Shown: in pieces, positions 1 through 9,449 of the stretch
How positions within the stretch are numbered: the first letter of the stretch is position 1
Layout of the letters: each line of letters opens with the position of its first letter
Assembly: GCA_003427395.1 (NCBI GenBank)
Contig: BFEA01000326.1
Location: forward strand, 582,959-603,221
Source of the DNA: Chara braunii
Lineage: Eukaryota; Streptophyta; Charophyceae; Charales; Characeae
Reading direction: 5' to 3'
Length of the DNA stretch: 20,263 bases
Notes under the pieces: generated by a model
Databases searched by the model: none
The model's input: only the letters and a program-made list of their open reading frames with translations
Told to the model about the DNA's origin: nothing
Made by a program: the position numbers and the translations under genes

Positions 1-980
1 GTACCGGATCAAATGACTTTTGTTAAGTTTGAAGAAGTGTACTTCACGGAAGTACCGGATCACTTCCTAGACCTAGCCTGTGATGTAATGAGAGGACTGC
101 ACGGCAGCCTCTCGCCACCAATGCCGCAATCAAACAGACATTTCATCAATCTGCTATCTTAGTCAGATGAATGGCAGGGTAGCTTCGCACGGCGAGCACC
201 CCATCATCGAGTTTAGTAGACTCATACAAGCGATGCGACATCCGTACGAGAGCCTCCATCATCACCGCTTTTTCTTTCAAATTCAGACAAACTAGGTAAT
301 TTTTCGGTTCTTCCTAGGTTCCTTCGTTCAATGAAGCAAGATTCTTTCTTAAATCATACGTTTATTCAGTTTTTCCTGAAAGTTTTATTCCGGAAGAAAG
401 CATTAAACATGCAGCCCGATGGAGAGTTGTAGCCAGTAAGGGATACGAGAAAGGATCGAAACATGCGTACAGTTCCCTGCCTCCAGAGTTCCTCCCGGAC
501 TCCGGCAGAACTCCCGCAATCGCCCTGCTTTTGTCGGACTGCCTGAACATTCGTCTTCCACAGAATAGACTTTCCATTCAAAGATATCTTATCATTTCGG
601 GTCATTTTGTGAGGACTGGGAAGTGAGGGGATTACATCATGGGAGAGTGGAGAAGGATGGAGGAGGCAGGCACCTATCACACGGTGACGATGTCGCTCTC
701 CTCTCCATTACCCTACATCTCCTTACATCTGATCTTCCCCCACTTCTTTTGTCATTAATCAAACAACAAATCGCAAGATAGTGCACATGAATATGACAAT
801 CAACAATAAACTTGGATAAATGTGAAGAAGAGAGGAAAGGGCAACTCAGATCAAGGGAGAGGGAAGAAGGATAATGGAGGTAGACACCATCATCACGGTG
901 GCGATGTCCTTTTTCCTCAACACTACCCTGTTTTCCTTTCTTTTTCTGGCCCATGATCAAAATTACCTAACAATCAATAG
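1..980. other. Gene-free stretch, nothing recognised
   Basis: I see no credible gene. The longest open frames are short (about 70-107 codons), overlap on several frames and show no family resemblance. The stretch contains two similar phrases near 640-690 and 850-905 (an 'aggaggcaggcacctatcacacggtg'-type motif and a diverged copy, 'ggaggtagacaccatcatcacggtgg' type), which suggests a small diverged direct repeat about 215 bp apart. Confidence 0.6.
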
Positions 981-991
981 ATAACAACAAC

Positions 992-1044
<53 letters not shown>

Positions 1045-1048
1045 CAAT
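981..1048. repeat. (AAT)n microsatellite, module 1
   Basis: A pure AAT run at about 991-1041 is edged by AAC triplets on both sides. It is the first of five AAT arrays in the first 5 kb. A donor-like CAGGCAAGT follows at 1351. Confidence 0.95.
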
Positions 1049-1738
1049 GTAAGGTATTTATTTTTAGAAGGCCAAACTGCAAGATCAATAGCTGTCTAAT
1101 TTTTACATGCATGAGAACGGGGTGCACATGCATTGAGTATCTATCCAAAATAGAAAAACATAATTAAGTAATGAGCCAATGTCCACGCCAGCAGGCCACA
1201 CTTACGCAGTATCCAGAGTTGTTCTCTTTGTCTGGCGCACAGTGCCCAACCTACTCTACCATACTATCCTACGCTGCAACTGGTTCACACAACAGGATCA
1301 CTTCGGTTCACATGTCTGCCCATACCATCGGCGACCTCTCCTTCACGTACCAGGCAAGTATCTCGTTACCCTCAATTAGACCTTGACTGTCCCACACAAC
1401 GCTTCAGTCTTGAAAATCATCCGATCATCCACTGCACCCCCTGGCGCCCAGCAGCCTCGCTATGGCCGCCTATGCCCTGCTGCCCTGTTTTGTGCGTAGG
1501 TGCCCCGACACAACTTTCGTGGTCTGGCCAGCTGTTCGGCGCAGCTTAGTGAGGTCCGCGCGTTCACTCAACCAACTGATGTGTTGCAGGAGCCTAAAGG
1601 TCTTTATATGGAAATGTCGAATTGGGCTTGTAGCGAATATTCAGATCCGCCTTCACCTACGGCGGCCATTTTGCATGCTGGGGCCATGACCCAGAGCACT
1701 GTGAAGTCTGATCGGGCCACTTGAGGGTTGGATCCTCA
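1049..1738. other. Gene-free spacer between AAT arrays
   Basis: No gene is recognised; short overlapping frames on the plus strand have no recognisable motif. At 1349-1369 it holds the phrase ACCAGGCAAGTATCTCG, closely matching positions 4879-4895, which marks it as part of the repeated AAT module. It also contains GGCGC-type phrases near 1233 and 1442 that resemble phrases in later modules. Confidence 0.5.
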
Positions 1739-1739
1739 C

Positions 1740-1823
<84 letters not shown>

Positions 1824-1880
1824 TAACAATAATAATAATAGTAATAGCAATAACAATAATATTAGTAATAAATAACAATA
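1739..1880. repeat. (AAT)n microsatellite, module 2
   Basis: The run is pure AAT to about 1820, then degenerates with AAC, AGT and AGC interruptions to about 1880. The poly-Ile and poly-Tyr open frames over it on the minus strand are repeat artefacts. Confidence 0.95.
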
Positions 1881-2164
1881 CCAGTAGTAACAGTAATGCA
1901 AGAGAATGATTGTTCATAGCTGGCTCAAGAGCATCAAACCGAATACATACGTGTCATCACATGTACCGAGTGGCTTCACACAAAATCAGATAGTGATGAG
2001 ATAAGAATTAAGTACCGCAACTTATATCATCAATGTTACTTAATACAAAGAATATCATGCGTTCTAGAGTTCAGCGCCAATCAAGAGGTAAGTCCCCCTC
2101 GTCATAGAGCAACGTGGGACCTGGCTCAGCCAGCGTCCTCCATCAGATCACAGCGCGGCGTCAA

Positions 2165-2173
2165 CAGGTAAGT
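2165..2173 (+). promoter_or_regulatory. Consensus splice-donor-like site CAG|GTAAGT
   Basis: The sequence is a perfect match to the canonical eukaryotic 5' splice site. A second AG|GTAAGT-like site lies about 80 bp upstream, near 2083-2091. No upstream coding exon could be recognised, so it may be a leader exon of a mobile-element transcript or a chance remnant. Confidence 0.35.
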
Positions 2174-2559
2174 GTCCACCATATCCAAATTCTTCCTGTT
2201 TCTCTCTCTTAATAACTCTGTCTTCAAGTTGGTTCTCTTCCCTTCACTATGCTTGTTTGCTCTCACCTACGAAGATCTACTCTGGATGTCCCTCACTACT
2301 ATCCTACTTACTAACCCTTCTACTACTATCATAGGCTGGCGCTGTTATGGATTCTCTGCAGTCAGCGCCCAGCTCCTCTCCTCTCTGTCGCAGCTTCTCC
2401 TTCAGCACTCAACTCCCTGCACTATAGCGTACAAGTGCCTCTACACTTCCATGCATCAATGCCAAATGGGAATCTGCCTGTGGGTCTTACGACTATTTGT
2501 GTGTGCTACACCACCTGTGGGTGTGTAACTGTTTTGGACTACCGTTGTGTCCACGTGTG

Positions 2560-3010
2560 CCTAGATGCCCCAACATCTGTCTGTGTGTGTATGTACCATG
2601 GTTTTATGACACTACGTATGCTCTGCTGTATCCACTTGAGTTTGTATGTTTCTTGTCTGCCTGTTTGCCTTCGTCTTTTTGTTTGTCAGTTTGCCCGCAT
2701 GCTTCGCTTGTCTGTGTCTGTCTTCTCTGACAGTCTGTGTCTTGTTTGTATCTGACTGCTAGACTGACTGTATTTGTCCTTTCGCTTGTTTGTCTGTGCC
2801 GGTTGTCTGTTTGTTTGTGTTTGCCTGTCACTTTGATTGTGCCTGATTGTGTATCTAACTATTCTTGACTATGTGTCTGATTGTGCCAGACTGTGTGTCT
2901 GACTGTGCCAGATTGTGTATCTGACTGTGTCAATCTCTGTGTTTGACTGTTTGTTTGGTGGCCTGCATCTGTCTGTCTGCTTTCCATTTGTCTGTCTATC
3001 GCTGCTTTGT
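2560..3010. repeat. Degenerate TGTC/CTGT-rich tract
   Basis: Interrupted tetranucleotide repeats (TGTC, TGTT, CTGT) dominate about 450 bp, with short internal phrases such as 'tgtgtctgactgtgcc' recurring around 2870-2940. Open frames here are Cys/Val/Leu-rich repeat translations and are not called as genes. A second tract of the same composition lies at 3595-3760. Confidence 0.7.
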
Positions 3011-3025
3011 CCGTCCCTGTTTCAT

Positions 3026-3052
3026 ATACACACACGCACACACACACACAAA
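3026..3052. repeat. (CA)n microsatellite
   Basis: A short, slightly interrupted CA run. It sits directly upstream of a GTAGATTCATCC phrase that recurs downstream of another CA tract near 5738. Confidence 0.85.
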
Positions 3053-3185
3053 CGAGTGTGGCCGTGTACATTTTCATATTCTAGTCGTAGATTCATCCAG
3101 TCCTGCTCATTCTACCGTGGAAAGTAGCGCGAGGTCCGCACAGTAACCATAAATAGGCAAATCTCCCTTCCTTTCTCTCCCTTCC

Positions 3186-3213
3186 CCATCTTCTTCTTCT
3201 TCTTCTTCCTCTC
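3186..3213. repeat. (TTC)n pyrimidine repeat
   Basis: A short run of TTC triplets inside a wider pyrimidine-rich stretch (about 3155-3230). Confidence 0.8.
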
Positions 3214-3280
3214 CCTCGTTTTTCTTATGAGGCCGAAACTATGGACACGACCGAGGTATGGTAACAATACTAGTAGAATT

Positions 3281-3302
3281 AAATAATAATAACAATAATA
3301 AC

Positions 3303-3348
<46 letters not shown>

Positions 3349-3349
3349 T
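3281..3349. repeat. (AAT)n microsatellite, module 3
   Basis: An AAT array with AAC interruptions at its left end. A donor-like CAGGTATGT follows at 3547. Confidence 0.95.
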
Positions 3350-4459
3350 AGTATTAATACCGATTAGCAATACTTGAAAGGTGAGAAACAACGAAATGAC
3401 AGGGTCCCCTTCTTACTTGGCACTTTTGCGTTCGGACCACCATCATGAGGTTATTACCAGTTCATGAACTGACCACGCACCCGTCGTTGCCAGCAGTAGA
3501 ACTGTCATGCAAGAAGAGTGCGGTTCTCCCGGACAACGGCCAAGATCAGGTATGTGCCTTTACATCTGCATCCTCACCTCTTTCTCTGTGATCCTGCATG
3601 TATGTCTGTCAGTTTGTTCTGTGCCTGTTTGGTTGGCTGTCTCTTCTTATGTGTCTGCGGGTGTGTGGCCGCGTGTGTCTGTCAGTCTGGCTCTTGTCTG
3701 TCTGTTCGTCCGTCGCTGTTTGTCTTGTCTGCGTCCGTCTGTTTCTGTTTATCTGTTCTCTTTTCTCACTCCCTTGCTTTCTTGAATACTTACTCAAACA
3801 CACTTGCATGCTCACCTCATCTATGTCTCTCTCTCCCATTTTACTTACATCACACTCTCATGCACGCCCATGGGTGAGGCAAGTGGTGGACTAGACTGCA
3901 GTGTAGTCGCAGTACAACCTTCGTAGGATAGCAGTGAGTCCACAGTCAGTCTGCGGTAAGGTCCAGTCAGTCCCAGTCAGGTCCAGCAAGTACCACGGGG
4001 GACTGTGAGCACCATGGGCCGATGGCAAAAGGGCAGACCAACGAGTTTCTAAAGTATAAGTCAACCGGCAGCGCCCAGCCTTTCCTTCATTCCTCCGGAA
4101 GCCATGCGGAAACGCTGCCACAACGACTTGTGCAAGGAGGNCTGCAGTGTGCCCGAAGTCGAAGTGGGCCAGGAGAGCTTAGCATAGCGAAAGCGTAGAG
4201 GCAGCCATAGCTGCCATAGCTGTAGCCGGTGCGTGTATGTTGTGTGTGTGTTGTGTGAGTGTTCAGAGTGATGCGTGTGGGATACCCAGGGTGATCCGGT
4301 GTGTGAACAGTGAGTTGTTTGGGCGCTGAGCCGCCACAGTCAGTTGAAAGCGAACTCTTATCTGGGTGTCATATCTCTGAGTATTGAGTGGGCGCATGTT
4401 GGCCGTTTGCTGTGCTGCTCTTTGCAGGCATGAAAAGTCTGGATGAGACGAGTCTGATT
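3350..4459. other. Gene-free spacer with TGTC tract; one ambiguous base
   Basis: No gene is recognised. The stretch holds the donor-like CAGGTATGT at 3547-3555 and a decayed TGTC/CTGT tract at 3595-3760. Near 3945-3985 there is a short local repeat of a GTCCAGTCAGTCCCAGTCAG type. The single ambiguous base (n) of the window is at 4141. A GT-rich stretch lies at 4210-4310. Confidence 0.5.
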
Positions 4460-4505
4460 ACAATAACAAATAATAATAATACAATAATGATAATAATAAT
4501 AATAA

Positions 4506-4546
<41 letters not shown>

Positions 4547-4575
4547 GAAGAAGAAGAATAAGAATAATAAATAAA
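4460..4575. repeat. (AAT)n microsatellite, module 4
   Basis: An AAT array with several interruptions that turns into AAG triplets at about 4546-4560. The same AAT-to-AAG transition is seen in module 5, which supports common ancestry of the two. Confidence 0.95.
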
Positions 4576-4960
4576 ATGAGCAATAACGACCCTCAGCAAT
4601 CAATCGACATCATACATATAAGACCAGATAGTCTTGACCTTGAACCAACAACAGAACTGCATCACGAGATTCACCAAATCAGAACACACCAAGAGTTCGT
4701 ACTTGACAACGTTGAAATAGTCCCATCATCATCAACGAAGAACCAGAGTTGATATCCCACCTGGCGCTGGCGCTCAGTCTACGAATGTCAGATCCTATCT
4801 AGCCTACACTACCGAAGGTGACGACGACATCTCCTCTGAGGTACGAGCAGATTGCGGCCAATGCCGCATGCATCAGACACCAGGTAAGTTTCTCGTTTCA
4901 TTCACAACTTTCGATCCCTCACTCACAGATGCCTCGAGCACCTAACCCATCGTGCTCCCA

Positions 4961-5003
4961 ACAACAACAATAATAATAATAATAATAATAATAAGAAGAA
5001 GAA
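4961..5003. repeat. (AAT)n microsatellite, module 5
   Basis: A short AAT array preceded by AAC triplets and followed by AAG triplets, as in module 4. Confidence 0.95.
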
Positions 5004-5412
5004 AGATGAACAATACCTAACTTCAGCATTCAAACAGCATCATATTCATAAGAATAGATAGTCTTGATCTTGAATCAATCAGCAGGAACACACCAAGAGT
5101 TCATAATTGACAATGCTGAAATATTCTCATCATCATCAACGAAGAACCTGAGTTGATATCCTATCTGGCGCTCGGCGCCCAGACTACATGTGACAGATCC
5201 TATCTTGCCTATATTATGAAGTCGTAGCATCCCCGAAGTACGAGCACCAGGTATGTATCGCGCTACACTCACGACCTCGTTCCCCCATACAGATGCCTCG
5301 TACACCCGAGAACCACCATGCTCGCGCACGTAGTCTCCCATTTTCTTTATTTTCGGGTCCGACAGTCATGAAATTGATTGGTGTAGATAATACACTTAAC
5401 AGCAAGTCGTAG

Positions 5413-5414
<2 letters not shown>

Positions 5415-5452
<38 letters not shown>
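5415..5452. repeat. (TC)n microsatellite
   Basis: An uninterrupted TC run of about 38 bp. Arg/Glu alternating open frames on the minus strand across it are artefacts. Confidence 0.95.
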
Positions 5453-5454
<2 letters not shown>

Positions 5455-5599
5455 CACACTCATACATTCCATCGATAGGACGAGCAAAAACGAAATGAAT
5501 CTTCTGCTGAAACGGAGAAATATACACTGCCACTTTTCGATTTGCTCGTTCTATCAATCCAAGTAGCGTGCTGCTAGTCACGGATTGAGACTTAGCAGT

Positions 5600-5600
5600 T

Positions 5601-5633
<33 letters not shown>

Positions 5634-5692
5634 CAAACACATACATGCATATACACACATATGCACGTACACACATGTGTGTACATACACAG
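5600..5692. repeat. TC/CA compound microsatellite
   Basis: A short TC run passes into an interrupted CA repeat with ACAT/GTGT variants. The related GTAGATTCATCC phrase follows at about 5738. Confidence 0.85.
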
Positions 5693-6059
5693 GCTAAACT
5701 AACGAGTTGTCAATGTATTCTTCCTTGTTTTCGGTGTAGATTCATCCGATTTTGTTCATCTATCTACGGAAGTATCATGAGACCTGTCACGATTCACACA
5801 CTCACGCACACATACACGTGTATGGTAATACACATTTCCATCTTCTATGATTGGAAGATTACCTCGATTTTAACCCATCCCATCGAAAGAAGTACCCTGA
5901 GGTCACCCGCGAGTTGGGAGACTTACCTGTCAGCAGCTGCGTTGCTCATCCTATCGATGGAAAACTCTCTCTCTCCTATGTTGTCTTCATCGCCTGTCGA
6001 CAGTTTCGATATCCCCAGCAAGCCTTTACCCTCACGTTTGGTAAGGAGCGGAGGCGGCC

Positions 6060-6660
6060 ATGTGGGTATCCTCTCCTCTCTTCTCCTCCTCCTCCCTTTT
6101 CTTCTCCTTCTCCTTTTTTTCTCCCACGCACCACATCCCTTTGTGTGGCCAACTTCCTCCCTTCGTGTGGCCGCCTCCTTCTTGTTTCTCCCCCACGCTC
6201 TATCTCGCCTGCCTCCCGCTTGCCATCTCCTCCTACTTGTGTGCGCTACCCTCGCATGTTCTCTATCGGTCCCCTCCTTTCTTCACTTCTTCTTCTTCTT
6301 CTTCTTCTCCTTCTCCTTCTTCTTCTTCTTCTTCTCTTATTTTTCTACCTCTCCTTCTACTTCTTCGTTTACTCTCACGCGTTTTGTGCACATTCTCCTA
6401 CCACCGTGCTCCTTACCTCCATCTCCCTACTGTTGCGCTCAGTCACAACCTTCCCGTTGTTGTCCAACTCGCCCTTCATCCCGTCGTTTGTTCACGTTAT
6501 TCACCTTTTTTCCACGTTGGCCGTCTCCTTTTTCCTTTCCTCTTTGTGGTCACCCTTTTCCTCACCACGACGTCCCTCCTCCATACGTTCCCCGCACTTT
6601 CTTTTTCCGCACGGTCTTCTTCCTTTACCACCCCCCCCCCAAGCTCGTTTCTTCGAACAT
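6060..6660. repeat. Long polypyrimidine tract with (CTT)n core
   Basis: About 600 bp of C/T-rich plus strand with the purest CTT/TTC stretch at about 6283-6345. Three overlapping plus-strand frames (up to 390 codons) stay open here only because pyrimidine-rich codons cannot form stops. Their Ser/Pro/Leu/Phe products and lack of domains make coding unlikely. Such tracts can adopt triplex (H-DNA) structures. Confidence 0.75.
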
Positions 6661-6985
6661 CCACGCACACACCCTCGCATGCTCCCGACATTCCTCTATG
6701 ACGGCGATCTCTTTCGTGCTCGGCGCGATCGAGATTGAGCCGGGGTTTAGTCTGTAGCGAAAAAAGTCTTTTCTTTCTATTACTGAATCTGTCCCAATTT
6801 TGTGGCAGATTCACGGATGTGAAACTAGAGTAATCCGGGTATAGAATAAAATAAATAAACAACTGAACAAATAAAAAGTAAACGAATCTAACTAATAAAG
6901 AAAAAAAGAAAAAAAAAAAACACAAAAGAAAATTCTACTACCAACTACCCCGTCCCGCCAACTGTCACAACGGGGTCTAACCAAA
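6661..6985. other. Gene-free, A-rich stretch
   Basis: No gene is recognised. The stretch shifts from the pyrimidine tract into A/AAAT-rich DNA with a short poly-A run at about 6900-6920. Confidence 0.5.
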
Positions 6986-6994
6986 ACTGACTCT

Positions 6995-7035
6995 GATTTA
7001 GAGGTCACAGGTTCGAGTCCCGACTGCCCGAGCGC
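6995..7035 (+). repeat. tRNA-like 3' fragment (B box), possible SINE remnant
   Basis: The sequence GGTTCGAGTCC at about 7010-7020 matches the RNA polymerase III B-box / T-loop consensus. It is preceded by a variable-loop-like GAGGTCACA and followed by a short self-complementary T-arm end. I could not find an A box or a full cloverleaf upstream, so this is not an intact tRNA gene. A tRNA-derived SINE fragment is a reasonable reading; chance similarity is possible. Confidence 0.3.
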
Positions 7036-7369
7036 GGGTCCCATATCGGTCGGTCTGGCGTCTCTAGACTCGATCTAATCCGTTTTTTTCTTACCGCTTG
7101 ATCTTCTGACTGAGTTAGATCGCACACGACCTTCTTTTGTTCTATTCCAACCCTCCGGCCTTGGCAGTCGGAGACTCTTAATTTATCACTAACCCTCACC
7201 TGTTATTTTATACGCCGTATCACTGTGCACGGTCGCCCATAAATCTCGGCCTCAATGGTTGAGAAGTTTGCTTCACAGCACCAAGCCAAAAAAAAAAATT
7301 CTCACTTTTTACTTCAGACTGTCTCCGGCACGGCGACAGACATTGATACTGTATCATATGCAAAATCAT

Positions 7370-7399
7370 GAGCAAATACCCTTGTAAGGGTGTTTGCTC
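7370..7399. repeat. 30-bp inverted repeat (hairpin)
   Basis: The arms GAGCAAATACCCTT and AAGGGTGTTTGCTC are complementary over 14 positions with a single T-G pair, leaving a 2-nt centre. It could be a cruciform, a terminator-like RNA hairpin or the end of a small inverted-repeat element. Confidence 0.75.
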
Positions 7400-8050
7400 C
7401 GACAGTCTTCCCGGACCCCTTTCAGTGACGTCCCTGTCGCTGGGGAACCTAAGTGCAAACAAAGGCCTTCTGACGCGACAAGTTGTCAAAATCCGATTTC
7501 CTGGATGAAGTTGCGGTTTGAAGACCCTCACTGTCTCCCTTGGTGCGTCCATACTGCCAGGATTTCAACCTGGGTCTTCCACATATTAATAATTGCAATA
7601 TCAAAAAAATATTATTCCATATGACACAAAGCGGGGATACTGGATCTGTAATACAGCTACGGAGGTCACCAAGGAGGATAATAATAGCCTTTCCCCACAA
7701 CTTTAGACTTTATTTGCCAGGATTTCTTAAGATGTCCGAGGAGTTAGGAATCATAAATGAATCCCACTCTTGTTGCCTGGTTATACTTGGTCAGCAGCCC
7801 ACGCTGGGAGTTACGTCCCAACGATGCCAATTTTCCATCATAGGCTTGGTAATTTTAAGTCCCTCAGACTGACCTCCATAAGTGGATGAGGGATGATCAT
7901 TTCAAAAATACACATGAAATTCAATTTGACCAAATAAAATTTTTCTCCCCTCGTCAGTTGTCTTTGAATGGGTGAACAAAACCCATTGAATGTATATATG
8001 AAAGAAATAATATCAATAAGAATGATTCAACATAATTGTAACTTTGTCTC

Positions 8051-8106
8051 TGATCGAGGGGCACCGTCAGAGCCACTTAGGGGCTGTGCCTACGAGACCT
8101 CGATCA
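8051..8106. repeat. 56-bp nested inverted repeat
   Basis: The outer arms TGATCGAGG (8051-8059) and CCTCGATCA (8098-8106) are perfectly complementary. Inside them GGCAC (8060-8064) pairs with GTGCC (8086-8090), and AGCC (8071-8074) with GGCT (8082-8085). The three helices nest in order, giving a plausible long hairpin with internal loops. Function unknown. Confidence 0.65.
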
Positions 8107-9146
8107 CAGGCTGGATAGGCCCACGTCTCGGGGATTTTTTTCCAATAGAAAAGTCAACCAAAATATTCATAATGAAAGTATAAAAATATGTGTTTGACCC
8201 CTTGTCTTGTCATAAGGCAGAAAAACATCAATTTCATTCATAACATACATTTCCCTGATTCACAGGGTTTTCTTAAATGTATAATAAATTTTGACTTTTT
8301 CACACCCCCTTTTTAGGGTCATTCTCAACAGTAACCATACAAGACAAAGCATGAAAAAGACTGACTATGAATGCAAAGTGCTTTCAAACTGTACATATCA
8401 ATTTTCACCCTATTTTTCTTCAATTCTTAGGCGCGTCTCTGAGCATCCTACTTCAAGGCTTGCCAGCACAGAATGTACACATATCCAAGATACACATTTC
8501 ATCTATCAAAACCAAACATTGAACCAACTCAATTGTGAAAGTGAAAAGTGTTCCTCGTCGGCATACCCGATAGATAAAAATCATATATGACTTAGGAGAA
8601 ACTTAGTCGAATCCATAATGTCGAGCCAAAAACAGTCTTGAAATTCGAGACACATGTCTCTCTTATCCCTTATTGTTAGGGTACACATGCTAAGTCATAA
8701 AAGTATAAAAGAGACAATAAAGTCTTCTGACATCTCATATATCGGAGTAGATACTCTATGACACTTCATCTATCCTATCTACTGAAATTCATTATTGCAT
8801 CTAAGCGGGAAATAACAAATATGCCGTAGATCTTACCTCACATTCGACTACTAGCGTACAATATTTTTATCTGAAGAACGAAAAATGTGAGGGTCCTACT
8901 ATAGAACTCAAAAAGAAAGAAATCAAAAGGTCGCCCATCCACCAGTTAGGCGCAACCTTTCGTAATTCCTTTATGTTAAGCCATAACTACTTTAAATAGT
9001 TAGGGTTTGGACCTTTCTTGGCACATTTTCCCTATGTCCCTTTTCATGTCAATAAGCCTCCTGATCCTATTTGTCCTAGTTAAAACCTCGACCTCATCCC
9101 TTTTGTACCAAGAACAATTTTATCTTAATCATATCCCTTCAAGTGT

Positions 9147-9449
9147 CTAAATAACGTTTTCCCTACCTCCTTGGTAATGTGAAGATGTCTCTGTCAAACT
9201 TTCTATCCTTTCAAAAGAATGAGCTATTGTCTCTGAATAAGACTTTTTCTTACTCTGTCTGTGTAGACTTCGAATAATCTGTCCAACCACTTTTGAAGTC
9301 AGTGCCTCAATGGCTTCAAAGACACCTTGAGGTAATAGGCTTAGTGTCCTGTTCACCTTCACTCCTACCTTTTCTCCACCATCTTTCGACATTTCCCCTT
9401 GCTGAATTGTCGCTCTTTTCCTGTCCTTACACAAGGAGTGTTTCAACAA
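9147..9449 (-). pseudogene. Possible coding relic, unknown
   Basis: A 100-codon minus-strand frame has a mixed, charged composition with helix-like stretches (a segment LLPQGVFEAIEALTSKVVGQ at about residues 38-57) and is not simple sequence. The opposite strand over about 9150-9700 is strongly pyrimidine-rich and hydrophobic in translation, as expected for the antisense of a charged protein. Upstream on the minus strand the frame is interrupted many times. I do not recognise the family; it may be a decayed fragment or chance. Confidence 0.2.

Larger units (their letters stand above)
4460..5335. repeat. Two diverged direct copies of an AAT-headed module
   Basis: Copy A runs from about 4460 to 4960 and copy B from about 4961 to 5335. 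Shared phrases occur in the same order: AAT then AAG triplets, 'gatagtcttga', 'aacacaccaagagtt' (4683 and 5087), 'catcatcatcaacgaagaacc', 'gagttgatatcc', 'tggcgct', 'gtcagatcctatct', 'caccaggta' (4879 and 5246) and 'acagatgcctcg'. Copy B is shorter through internal deletions. No open frame is shared by the copies, so they look like non-coding repeat units, for example part of a non-autonomous element. Confidence 0.75.

Noticed and set aside
1442-1452. TGGCGCCCAG as a retroviral-type primer binding site (also near 5167)
   Set aside because: There is only a short match to a Lys-tRNA-type site, no flanking LTR pair, and no gag or pol sequence in the area.
1653-1917. Minus-strand poly-Ile / poly-Tyr frames over AAT repeats (also at 963-1148 and 4358-4603)
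   Set aside because: These are direct translations of the AAT microsatellite with no independent coding evidence.
2604-2831. Minus-strand 75-codon Gln/Thr/Asp-rich frame (and similar at 2859-3077 and 3609-3839)
   Set aside because: They are translations of decayed TGTC repeats.
4960-5003. CRISPR-like array among the spaced repeats
   Set aside because: The repeats are simple microsatellites without regular unique spacers, and the DNA is eukaryotic.
5585-6757. 390-codon plus-strand open frame (and two others over the same DNA)
   Set aside because: It is a pyrimidine-tract artefact: Ser/Leu/Pro/Phe runs, three frames open at once, no domain.
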